From Cinnamomum chago (taxonomy: Eukaryota > Streptophyta > Magnoliopsida > Laurales > Lauraceae), in NCBI GenBank assembly GCA_038049695.1, contig CP142455.1, positions 26,697,501 to 26,761,500 of the forward strand: a stretch of 64,000 nucleotides of DNA, given 5' to 3'. The notes beneath the pieces were generated by a model that was not told the DNA's origin, searched no databases, and saw only the letters and a list, made by a program, of their open reading frames with translations. The position numbers were made by a program, and so were the translations under genes. Shown here in pieces: positions 54,801 through 64,000 of this stretch. The number at the start of each line of letters is the position of its first letter. Within the stretch, counting starts at the first letter, position 1.

Positions 54801-56234
54801 AATAGGCTCAAGTGCAAATGAAATTGGCGCCTTATTTTGTTAGCCGAAATAATTTCGTCTTCCATAACTTATCCTTATTAGTGACGAATTACGTTTGTCG
54901 AAAAAATAAATTATACTTTGTGACAAAAATGTTGGTCTCCAATGAGCTAAAATAATTCGCGCCAACGCAAATGAAATTGACGCCTTATTTTGGTGACCAA
55001 ATATTTTCATCTTTCATGACTTATCCTTAATAGTGACGAATTATGTTCGTCACAAAAACAAATTAGATTTTGTGACAAAAATGTTCGTCTCCAATGAGCT
55101 AAAATAATTCGCGCCAAAGCAAATGTAATTGGCGCCTTATTTTGGTGACGAAATTTGTTCGTCTTCCATAACTTATCCTTATTGGTGACGAATTACTTTC
55201 GTCGCAAAAAAAAAATTATATTTTGTGACAACAATGTTTGTCTCCAGTGAGCTAAAAAAATTGGCGCCAACGCAAATGAAGTTGGCGCCTTATTTTTGCA
55301 GACGAATATTTTTTTCATCTCCTATACTTTTGGAAAAAATGAAAACAAACGACAAAATTTATATTTCGTCCTCTTTGGGTGTTCTATTAAGCCAAAAAAT
55401 TTCGTCATCAAATTTCGTCACAACAACCTAGATTTCTTGTAGTGCAACTTTGACTGTCACTTCCTTGCAGTGCACCGTTCTCCTTACTTGATCTCTTCGA
55501 ACCTTGTCAATCAAGATGATTAATCTTCTATAAGAGAGTAAAAACAGTAAAACCTTCTAGAGTAGCCCTTCAGAACAATCTCTCAATGGCTCTAGAGAAA
55601 CAAGTAAATCTCTCTTAGGGTATTCTAACCTTAGATCAAGAGAGAGAATCAACTTCTTGTCTTATCTTGGGGTTGAGAGAAACACCAATATATAGCCCCA
55701 AATCCATGCATGAGTATTTTAATTACAACACTCATCATCAAACTCTAACATAGAGTCTGGAAGGAACTGGGCATCTGCGCCTCGCTCGCTATAGCGAGTA
55801 GCATTATCACTATAGCGAGTGTTCTTGAGTTTTTTGTTGGCTCTGACAGTCTATCTTGCTTTTTAACCCTTACAATATCCTCCTTTTGGAAATTCTTGGA
55901 CAAAACCTCCTAGAACAAAAAAAAAAAAAATGAAAAAAAAACATCTACCCAATAGAAAAACTTAAAATACATTGAATTTAAAAAAAAATCACTGTAGATG
56001 TTGCATTGCCTTTGCTTGAACAGCTAGATCTTGAATTTCCTTAGCTTGTAAAGCTCTTCCTAGCTCCATTCGTCTACCCTTGTATTTGTCCATAATTGAC
56101 AAAAAAATATCATCATGCCGTTTCTATCAATCTGAATCTAAAGGCTCCCCCCTCAATATGATCTTCGTATTAGCACCGGGGTGGGGGCTTGATCTTTTTT
56201 ATCAGGGGTGATGAAGCTTAGGCACACACACTTA

Positions 56235-57243
56235 CAAATTTAAACATTTCAACAAAGTGTGTACCAATACAGAAGGTAGGTGTCCTTTCTTGACCCAAAC
56301 ACCTTTGGTATTCTTCCTTTTCAGCTCAGCCTTTTGTGTTTTCCATTGCTTTTGATTTGGTAAACTTCGTAGCTTATTTCTATGGGGCCGGATGTGTCCT
56401 TTAATTCCACAATGATGACAAGTGGGAATTCGTTTAGGACGTGACGCATTCTACTTCTTTGGAGCTTTCTTTACAACACTTACAACAGCATTAGTAATAA
56501 ATGAATTTTCAACAAAACAGTTTATACCTTTGGCATTCGAAGTAGATGCTCCGTCAGCGTTGCGCATGCCATGATTGTCAGTGTGTGCCTTTTGACCGCA
56601 CATGATGTCATCTAATTTTCTTAATCTAGTGTTCATCCTACTCAGTGAAGCTTTAGTAGTATCTAACTCAGATAGGACCATCTTTAGTCTTCCCTTCATA
56701 TCAGAATCAAGTATTTCACACTTTTGTGATTCTGCAGTCAATCTGTCAGTCAACTTGTTATTTTTATCTTCCACTTGTTGTACTTTAGCATGTGCTTTTA
56801 CAAGTTTAGTTTTCAAGGAGGAATTATGCTCTTCGAATGCTTTCCAATTAATAACAACTTTTCCATTCATCTTAACTATGTTCATAGTTTTCTTGAAAAG
56901 TTTTTCACATTCAGCTTTCCAAATCTGGTTCTTCCTCTGACTCAGTATCTTGATCAGTCTCAGCTTTAGAAGAAACATGGGAAGTAGTAATACTAGAAGT
57001 TGCCATAAAAGCAATAAACTTCGCTTTGCCAATGTCGGTCTTCTCAGACTCAGAAGTTTCATCATTCTCAACAGAAGTATCTTCTTCCCAAGTAGTATTC
57101 AAAGCCTTCCTTTTAGATTTTTTGTTTCTGTAGTCATTAGCAATGTGTTCATAGCCTTGATACTCATAGCATTGAATCCCTTTAAAAGATTTCTTCTTTC
57201 CAGAATTTTTAGAGATTGTCAAATTGGTTTTCTTCCTCTTCAT
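56235..57243 (-). pseudogene. Copia element 4 gag, C-terminal half with two zinc knuckles
   Basis: On the minus strand: MKRKKTNLTISKNSGKKKSF, then a first knuckle IQCYEYQGYEHIANDYRN (two Cys changed to Tyr). An acidic Ser-rich linker follows, then after a frameshift near 57000 a coiled-coil region (ENKNNKL-like heptads, 56880-56620). Last is a second knuckle CHHCGIKGHIRPH near 56438-56400 (last Cys changed to His) with VWVKKGHLPSVLVHTL. This two-knuckle plus coiled-coil layout is seen in one branch of plant copia elements. The knuckle changes argue against function. Confidence 0.75.
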
Positions 57244-57339
57244 AAAAAGTTTGAACTACTTCATGAAATGTACAACAACTTGGGGATCAATATTGTGAGG
57301 CCCCACCCTTAGTGGGCCCTCTAATTGCTATTTTATAGA

Positions 57340-57440
57340 CTAATCTTTGCTAATTTATACCAATCTATGCTAATTATTGCTAATTACTACTAATCTTTGC
57401 TAATCATGGCTAATTACTATTTAATTGGGCTAATTAGGGG
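57340..57440 (+). repeat. Short tandem repeat of GCTAATTA-type words
   Basis: About ten copies of (T/G)GCTAAT(T/C) spaced 12-15 bp, just inside the 5' end of the 4.07-kb LTR-like insertion and upstream of its TATA-like box, in the place of an enhancer-like U3 repeat. Confidence 0.65.
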
Positions 57441-60400
57441 TTGATTTGAGAGATTAGTTGATCTCCTAAGTCATAGTTAGACTAGCTTAGTTGAGTTAGA
57501 GGTTTTGATTAATTAGTGTGGGGTAGGCCTTAGTTGAGTTTTAATTAATTAGGAGGGTTAGTGTTAAGGGTGCTCTTCTAGAAGATTCCTACCAATAGAC
57601 CAGACTAACCCTAACCCTAACCCTAATCACATGGAACCCCAAGGGCTAATCTTGTCTTAAGCCACCCCTCCCCTAATCTATATAATGGCTCTTATCCCAA
57701 GAACCCTAAACCAGCCCAACTACTGTTCATTGCAATTGCCCACCTTCTTCCTCTTCCAATTCTTCCCCACGTTTTGAGCTGAGTGTGCTACTGTGACTCT
57801 GCTGGGATTTTTCCCTAAGAACTACAACTGCTGCTTCATCTTCCTCTCTCATTTCTCTCTATTGTGAGCTACTGTTGTGTTGGGACTGTTGTGTTGGGAG
57901 GATTAGTAAGAGCTGCAACTGCTTTGGTTCATCTTCTTCTTATATTGGATTCTCTCTTCCATTTCTTCTCTCCCCACTACCTGCTAATCCAAAAGGCAAG
58001 TACCCTGTATAGATTTCATAGAATGCATGCTTCCCTTTTTGTTTCATGTCATTTCAAATCGTTTGATATTGTATTACTATTAGTTCTACCCAGTTGAGCT
58101 GTTTCTGTGGAATGAATGGCCTTGATGGATGGTTTTATCCATTTGGATGATTAATGGCCTAAGGAGATGTTGGATTTGTTGATTTGAAGTGTTTTAATGC
58201 TTTAGAATAATTTTGTGTTGGTTGGAAGTGAATTGAAGAGGATTGGATGGATAATCAATTGAGTAGAAGAGATCCAGAAACTGGTTCTCTGCTTCAAGTT
58301 GCAGGAAGGGAACGGTGAGAACTCGTTGTGTTCGGTTGATACCGGGACCCAGGTGGGCCACCTGATGGCTGATATGAACCGTGGATCGGATAGAGGACCC
58401 ACGGGCGACCCTAGAGGGGCAGGTCCCACAGTGTGTGGACGTCCCCATGCCCTCAATCCATTAACTGATCAGGGGAGGAATCGTTTGTAGAAGAGTAAAC
58501 CCAGTTTTGCCTTGAATGGTTGCGGGACCCACCGACTGATCTGATCGCAGATCCAGTCCGTCCATCAGGTCTGGTTGGGAAGGGTGACCATGGGAGTGGA
58601 GCCTGATCAGGATTTGATCCGGGGAGGGCCACGATCCATGTGGTGGATACCTAACTGATAAACCCCCTTTACACGTGAGTGTTTCATTCCGTTTGTTTTT
58701 CTTTCTGTAACTATGGGGCCCAGGGGGCCCCCCTTGGAAATCCAGGCCACACATCTTGTAGATGGGGCTTGGGCGACCCTGGTAACATGGGCTGATCTTA
58801 GCATCAATCTTAGTGGGGCCCACAACCGTAATGTCTTGATGATCCTGTCGCTAAACCCATTTCATAGGTTCTGTGTGTGGACGCTTTCACAGGGCCTGAC
58901 GAGATTTGTTTTAAAGGTAGGAGAAGGAGATGAGTGGATTAGATAAGAAAGGAAAGGGGTGGGTGGTGTTGACGTGGAGTGGTAGGTGATAAAGGGATAA
59001 GTTGGTGGTATGGTAGTCGAGGGAGTATGGGAATTAGATAGAAAAGAGGGCTATAGGAAAGTATGCTCCGCTGAGGTTGTGGGGCCTAGGTGGGTCCCTG
59101 GTTTCAGATCAGGTCTGGACATTGGACCAGGGGATGCTTAGTGACCATGATGGTGAGGACCGACCTAGGACAGGGCCCAGTGGGGCCCACTGATCTAATA
59201 AACCACAAATTTTTACTAATTAAAAATAATCCCTTAGTTTTTAATGTATTCTATTAGCTCCATTAATTTTCATAAATTGGAAATAAAGACCCCTTAGTCT
59301 TTAATTAATTTAAATTAGTTTGGACCCCTTTAGATTTATACTTTTAGAAACTTCATTAGATTTTATAATTTGATTAAGCCCTGAGTATTTTACGAACTCA
59401 ATTCGAATAGTTTGTGTATGACTTGGATTTTTCCATCAGACCCAGACTTTAGTGCAAAAGTTGAGATTTGGCCTGGAGTCTGTTGACTCAGGTTCACCTG
59501 TGTACCAGATCGACCGGCTGGCCACCTGGTCAATCGGGTACACTGGAAATTTCACAAACCAAGTCCCAACTTTAATTCCAGTGGAGCAGATCGACCCGAC
59601 CCTTGCCAGGTCGACCTGCCACACTGTGAACACTAAGATGTGAGTTTAGCACTTATTTTTATGATTGATCGATTTTGGGGCCCATTAACCATCCAAATGA
59701 ACTTCCATCAATGTGCCAAGCACGAGTCAATGGTGTGGCTCAACCTTGACTCGCGGGGACCACTGTTGAGTGTTTTGGTTATTAATCTAAGATGATTCGA
59801 CCTCTAAGTGTTGTCAAAGATGCCCGTAAATTCCTAAGCACCAAACACAGTAATATTTGGCATCAATGACTTCGTTTAGAGATCAAATTACCGGAGATGG
59901 ACCTGAACCTAATGTGGCCCATTACCTATGATTGGACCGTTGGATTTCCCTGTTGATTCCTTCATTGAAGTTTATACTTCACTTTTATTATATTCTGTCA
60001 TTCTTAGATCTTTAGTGTAGCTGTTTACTATTAATTAAACATAATTGGAGGACCTGAACCTAGGATATCTTAGAGGCGACCCGATAGTGTGATTTGGGGG
60101 AACATTGACCCGTGTCTGTGTCTAGGCGGGCCCTTATTGGGCCTAAGTGTGGAGATGTGAACCCCTAGTTGGAAGAGGTAGTTTCTTTTGGGATTTTAAG
60201 TTATATGGATTTAATGGAAACTGTTATCAGTATAAATGGATTAGTTGCCTCGTATGGACAGATTTAGACCAGGCCATGTGTTGTTGGGCCTTGGTATGGA
60301 TCCAACGAGTGGGCTTGGGCCTTGAATGAAATCCATGGACTAAGTTGATATGTATGGACCTCATAGAGGTGTGGATAGGACCTTGTTCACGCAAGGCAAA

Positions 60401-60835
60401 GCGTAGACAGACACAGACCCTTAGAGTTATCCGTGAGTCGGCATGAACATTCACTCGGTTGATTTAAGCTCGGCCTGCGGACTGATCATCCCCGGTAGGA
60501 GCTAGTTGAGTATTGAGGAGCTATCATGATGAGCTGTGTGGTTAAGACGGACGGTGTGATACCGTGTCCGGTCTTGAGTGATGAGTGTGATGAGATGATT
60601 TGCGGGATTAGTAATTCCCAGCACTGGTGAGATTTCCCCGCCGCAACTGTGTTCAGTATGGGAGGGCCGCGGCATAATATCCCGCGGTATTCCAGCTCGT
60701 GTGAATGTGCCATTTTGCTGTAGTAGTTTAGTTGTTATCTATTTAGTCTGATTCTCTATGATATTATTGCACAACTGCCTAGATCTTTATCTTGTTATCC
60801 TTTAATTATTTTACCTGTCTCTATTCATTTGATAC

Positions 60836-61033
60836 ATGCGTTCTATGTTAGTAGTATACTGTAACTTGCCAGATCTTTTAGATCTGACCCTTCATTGGTG
60901 CTTAGGCGTTGACCCAGAGATTCCCGAGGACGCACTAGCTCTAGTGGAGGCGCCTGTCGCTGGAGAGTACGCATGGGGACCGGCCGACCCGAAGGTCGAG
61001 CCGGAGGGCGGAGATTATTTACCAGGGTTTTGA
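60836..61033 (+). CDS. Small acidic ORF in the LTR-like insertion, unrecognised
   Basis: 65 codons, of which the last 40 or so are GC-rich and acidic (VDPEIPEDALALVEAPVAGE, then YAWGPADPKVEPEGGDYLPGF and a stop). Base composition jumps to GC-rich exactly across 60905-61030, unlike the AT-rich surroundings. An AG acceptor-like TGCTTAG at 60900-60906 directly precedes it, so it may be a terminal exon. I do not recognise a family. It may be a captured or conserved coding remnant, or chance. Confidence 0.35.
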   Translation: MRSMLVVYCNLPDLLDLTLHWCLGVDPEIPEDALALVEAPVAGEYAWGPADPKVEPEGGDYLPGF

Positions 61034-61520
61034 GAGCTCATATTTATTTTGGGTTTGAGAGACATTTTTGTAGTGAGTCCGGTAGAATTCAATATGTATA
61101 AACTTTGATTAACAACTGATACATTTTAATTAGACTGTAGTTCTGCTCATACTTTACTTTATATATCGATACCTATTGCTTCCGCTTTATTTAATCGTTA
61201 TGCTTCCGCAATTTAAATGTTATTACTATGTTGGTCAAAAAGTTTTAAATTGGACCTCACTGCGGCCTACGATCTTGGAAGTTCTCGGATTTTCCGGGAA
61301 GTAGCGCGCCAACTTCGGGTATTCGAACGATTATATCGGTATCCAGAATTGGGGCGTTACAAATATCATTAGAATCTGAATCACAATCCCTTGTAGCTTT
61401 CTTGTTTTATTCATTGGAAGCTTTCAAAGCAAATACCTTTAGACAATGATTTACCATTAGACCTAAGGTTTGCTTCAAAAGTTTGTAGGTTGCCAATCAA
61501 CTCATCAACTTTGGCCGTAT

Positions 61521-62258
61521 TCAGATTTTGATTTCTCTCTCTGGTCGCAACCTTTCCATCAAACCTTTCTGGAAGAGACTCAAAATCTTTTTAACAATTC
61601 TAATTTTGGGAAATGGTTCGTTCAAAGTAAAGGTATCATTGACCATTGTATTCAGCCTAGCATTAAATTCATTGAATGATTCATCTTCTTCCATCTTTAT
61701 GGTTTCAAAGGCAGTATACAGCTTCTGAATTTTTGACTGTTTGGCAAAGTCTAACAGTTCTATTTTCATGAATTAGTTCTCTCAAAGTAAAGGTATCATT
61801 GAAAATTACATTCAGCTTAGCATTAAATTCATTGAAAGCTTCATGTTCTTCCATCTTTATGGTTTCAAAGGCAGTATACAACTTCTGAAGTTTCGACTGT
61901 TTCACAAAGTCAGTCCCTTCATACACAGTCTGCAGGATATCCCAAGCTTTCTTTTGCAGTGGTGTATGTAGAAATTCTTCGAAACTCAGACATAGTAACT
62001 CCATTGTGAAACGCATTTAAAGTCCTAGAGTCACAAGTGGCAGCTAACTCTTCTTCCTTAGTCCATTTATCTTCAGGCTTGGGAGCAATTACCCCATCAG
62101 CATAATAGTGGGCAAAGAATAGCCATTAACAGTAGATTTCCAACTTTCAAATCTATGACATTAAAGAAAGCAACTATCATGGCTTTCCAATGAGCATAAT
62201 TGGTACCATCCAATAGAGGAGGCTTATTGGTTGAAGTGCCTTGGTAGTAGTTATTCAT
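61521..62258 (-). pseudogene. Copia element 4 gag, N-terminal half
   Basis: The start is ATG 62258: MNNYYQGTSTNKPPLLDGTN, then YAHWKA, a typical copia gag opening. It continues through frameshifts (AWDILQTVYEGTDFVKQSKL, LYTAFETIKMEEHEAFNEFN) to MERLRPEREIKI near 61530. A stretch of about 160 bp is tandemly duplicated (CCATCTTTATGGTTTCAAAG at 61691 and 61851). This is not a multiple of three and shifts the frame. The upstream M at 62327 lies in the LTR and is not used. Confidence 0.8.
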
Positions 62259-62294
62259 TCTAGCAATATTTGGATCAACACGATAAAATAATGT

Positions 62295-62311
62295 AACCTG
62301 CTCTGATACGA
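62295..62311 (-). promoter_or_regulatory. Primer-binding site of copia element 4
   Basis: The minus strand reads CGTATCAGAGCAGGTTA, matching the initiator tRNA-Met complement GGTATCAGAGC except for its first base(s), three bases inside the LTR end ACTTTCA. Confidence 0.8.
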
Positions 62312-62313
62312 AT

Positions 62314-62910
62314 TGAAAGTTCTGCAAAATCCACTAGAATGGATGCGGGTCTAATAAATTAAACCAATACAGCTGGTGTAACCAATCGAACAAGAAAGAA
62401 CTAGCAAATAAATCTACCAATCACACACCACAAGAAGACAGGCACAATATTTAACATGGAAACCCTTTTTAGGGAGAAAAGCCACAATCTTGAAATCAAA
62501 TTTTCACGAACAGTTACAGGATATACTAATAGCTCTTTTACCTTCGTTAGTACCTCTACCTAAGGACTGTAGTTCTCGCCATTCAGAACAATCTCTCAAT
62601 GACTCTAGAGAAACAAAGAAATTTCTCTAAGGGCATTCTAACCTATGATCAAAAGAGAGAATTAACTTCTTATCTTATCTTTGGTTTGAAAGAAACACCC
62701 AATATATAGCCCCAAATCAGTGCATGAGTATTCTAATTAAACTTCAATCAGATCAACACTCATCATCAAACTCTAACATAGAGTCCGGATGGAACTAGGC
62801 ATCTGCATACCTCGCTCGCTATAGCGAGCAGCATTCTCGCAATAACGAGAGTGCGCGCTCTCGGGTTTTTTGTTGGCTTGGATAGCCTATCATGCTTTTT
62901 GACCCTTACA
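62314..62910 (-). repeat. 5' LTR of copia element 4
   Basis: 597 bp. It begins on the minus strand TGTAAGGGTCAAAAAGCATG at 62910 and ends AGAACTTTCA at 62314. It carries the CTCGCTCGCTATAGCGAGCA palindromic cluster (about 62812-62850) and lacks about 90 bp that the left LTR keeps around 55450-55540. A TATA-like CAATATATAGCC lies at about 62699-62710. Confidence 0.85.
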
Positions 62911-64000
62911 AACATCCATCTAGGCTTAGAGGTAAATTAGGCATGAATTGAGGTCTAAGGGTTCCAACACTAGGGTCCTAAACAAGGCCTAAAAGCACCT
63001 AAACATCCTAGGGTTTGCGGTTAGGTTGCGGTCGACCTGTGGTTAAGCACTATTGCTCATGATTGAAAAACCATATTCTGGAAATGTAGGCAAGGTAAAT
63101 GGAGGCTAGCCGCGAGCTAATTGCGGTTCAAATGTGGTTGAAATGCCATATTCTGGAAAAGTACCCGCCAGCTTGCCGTTGTGTTCACAGTCGACTGTGG
63201 GCACAAAATTTCTGAAGCCAGAATTTGAAACTGCTTTGTTTTGGGAGATTTTTTTCCCACATTAATTTCAGACTTCAAAGGCGTAAAGCACTTGGTATTT
63301 AGAGCTTCTCAAGCTCATCTAAGCCTACCAATTTTAATGCATGAGGAATCAAACACATACATATTCCACGGTTTGAACTAAAACATGCATTTGAGCTAGA
63401 ATTGGGAAATCTAAGCATGAATCATGTTAGGAAATTATAGAGGATCACATGCATAATTTGTAAATGCTTTACCTGCCTTAGAGATGCTTGCTAACAATTA
63501 CCCACAAAATCTACGCTCCCAACCAAGCCCTAAAAGTCTAAACCCCAAAATGCTAATCTCCAACACCACCCTATAAGGTGAAATGGAACGGGATGAGGCT
63601 ACCTGCAATGAAATTGGGTTCAATCAACCATTTCCAAACAAGAGAAAGTGAAGGGGAGAGGAGATATTTACAAATAGAGTTATGAATGATGAGAGAGAGA
63701 GAGAGAGAAGAGATGGAAGATGATGAAGATGAAGATGATGCCTAATTGATCCACATGCGAAGTTCCTCTAGCCTTGATTTGAAGAGAAAATAGAAAAAGA
63801 GATAGACCAAGAAGGAACCATGCAAATGAGAGAAGAAGAGAAGGATCGATGGTGTTGGGGTGGTTTTGATGGGAATTTTCTGGGTTTTTCATTTAACCCC
63901 CCTTAGTTCAAGGAATTATGGGAAAGGGCTTTTTGTGTTGAAAACGGGACAAGTTTGGGTTGGGTCAAATTACGAAAATCGAGGAACACAATATGCCCTA
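62911..64000 (-). repeat. Family-B LTR fragment, minus strand (upstream part), cut by the window edge
   Basis: On the minus strand GCTCGCGGCTAGCCTCC (63101-63117) matches 9095-9108 of the plus-strand copy. An AAGGCAGGTAAAGC donor-like stretch (complement of about 63468-63482) aligns with AAGGCAAGTAAAAC at 8684-8697. Purine-rich plus-strand sequence at 63640-63860 is the complement of a CT-rich leader. The ORF at 63680-63892 lies in that leader and shows no domain. Confidence 0.45.

Larger units (their letters stand above)
53036..55444. mobile_element. CACTA transposon, non-autonomous, 2.4 kb
   Basis: The ends CACTACAAGAA and TTCTTGTAGTG are a perfect 11-bp TIR, flanked by the 3-bp TSD CAA (53033-53035 and 55445-55447). 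Both subterminal zones carry many TTTCGTC/GACGAAA words, the expected transposase-binding repeats. On the right they are organised in a tandem repeat of about 152 bp (54815, 54966, 55118 and 55273). The central part holds a Cassandra array (53371-54307) and a purine-rich block. There is no transposase ORF. Confidence 0.9.
52765..55874 (-). repeat. 3' LTR of copia element 4, interrupted by a CACTA element
   Basis: The outer parts (52765-53035 and 55448-55874) align with 62314-62910. Without the insertion it is about 700 bp, longer than the partner, which has an internal deletion. The first base pair reads TA instead of TG. It contains the tandem GCTATAGCGAG words (about 55789-55820), also in the partner LTR. 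On the minus strand it begins TGTAAGGGTTAAAAAGC. Confidence 0.8.
57294..61361 (+). repeat. 4.07-kb LTR-like insertion with gene-like anatomy
   Basis: It begins TGTGAGGCCCCACCC and ends GGGGCGTTACA, flanked by the perfect 5-bp direct repeat AATAT (57289-57293 and 61362-61366). It interrupts the gag of copia element 4. The ends are near-inverted (TGTGAGGCCCC / TGTAACGCCCC). No PBS, PPT or pol is inside, so it is read as one very long solo LTR. It carries a TATA-like CTATATAAT at 57678-57686, a pyrimidine-rich leader, a GCAAGTACCCTG donor-like site (about 57992), and a GC-rich acidic ORF near its end. It could also be a long non-coding element of another type with TSDs. Confidence 0.7.
52765..62910 (-). 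mobile_element. Gag-only Ty1/copia retrotransposon (element 4) with two nested insertions
   Basis: Minus orientation. The left (3') LTR is 52765-55874, inflated by a CACTA element; the right (5') LTR is 62314-62910. The PBS CGTATCAGAGCAGG lies beside the right LTR, and the PPT CCAAAAGGAGGATAT beside the left LTR at 55875-55889. The internal region, without the 4.07-kb insertion, is only about 2.4 kb. It encodes gag with two zinc knuckles and then reaches the PPT, so protease, integrase and RT are absent. Such an element must borrow pol proteins. A TSD is not recognisable (ACTAC versus AACAT). Confidence 0.85.

Noticed and set aside
54455..54865. Pro-rich minus-strand ORF of 136 codons and overlapping plus-strand ORFs
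   Set aside because: Low-complexity purine-rich block shared with another transposon; no domain.
56602..57312. Plus-strand ORFs opposite the element 4 gag
   Set aside because: Antisense shadows of the gag coiled-coil and knuckle region.
57606..57632. Telomere-like (CCCTAA)3 stretch
   Set aside because: Only about three units, and the hexamer is not the usual plant heptamer CCCTAAA; it lies in the U3-like part of an LTR-like insertion, so it is probably incidental.
1..64000. CRISPR arrays, bacterial operons, riboswitches
   Set aside because: None seen; the short-period repeats are TE minisatellites or microsatellites without the regular repeat-spacer pattern.

Overview
This is flowering-plant nuclear DNA that consists almost entirely of nested transposable elements. 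The evidence for a plant is plant-type Ty1/copia and Ty3/gypsy retrotransposons, CACTA and hAT DNA transposons, a Cassandra-type TRIM carrying 5S rRNA sequence in its LTRs, plant L1-type LINE 3' ends, and a group-A (FD-like) bZIP gene family. The species cannot be named from the sequence. I find no bacterial operons, CRISPR arrays, or clear tRNA or rRNA genes.

Left part (1-13.7 kb): the 5' end of a minus-strand Ty3/gypsy element (LTR, primer-binding site, and a long open gag running off the window); a bZIP pseudogene split by an insertion that itself carries a small hAT-like element; a diverged tandem repeat of about 148 bp; and a gene-like LTR ('family B') holding a solo LTR with a perfect target-site duplication (TSD). 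Middle left (13.7-21.1 kb): a complete minus-strand non-autonomous copia-type element with 2.1-2.2 kb LTRs and perfect TSDs, inserted in another hAT-like MITE. Then come a decayed hAT (DUF659-type) transposase (21.6-23.3 kb) and the best-preserved copy of the bZIP gene (24.5-25.0 kb).

Middle (26-43 kb): a decayed plus-strand copia element (26.05-31.41 kb) that lost its integrase core and reverse transcriptase and contains a near-perfect 205-bp CACTA hairpin; three LINE 3' ends; a 2.15-kb hAT-like element with a perfect 8-bp TSD; a third bZIP copy, also dead; and microsatellites.

Right part (43.5-64 kb): a second non-autonomous copia element (43.5-50.35 kb) with a coiled-coil ORF, interrupted by a 3.6-kb hAT element whose transposase is recognisable but broken. 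Next are a second copy of the solo LTR, and then a nest of elements: a family-B LTR on the minus strand holds a gag-only copia element (52.77-62.91 kb). One LTR of that element holds a 2.4-kb CACTA element, which holds a three-LTR Cassandra array. Its gag holds a 4.07-kb LTR-like insertion with gene-like anatomy and perfect TSDs.

The one candidate host gene is the FD-like bZIP at 24.5 kb, present as three related copies, two of them dead. Most short ORFs in the window are chance frames inside repeats.
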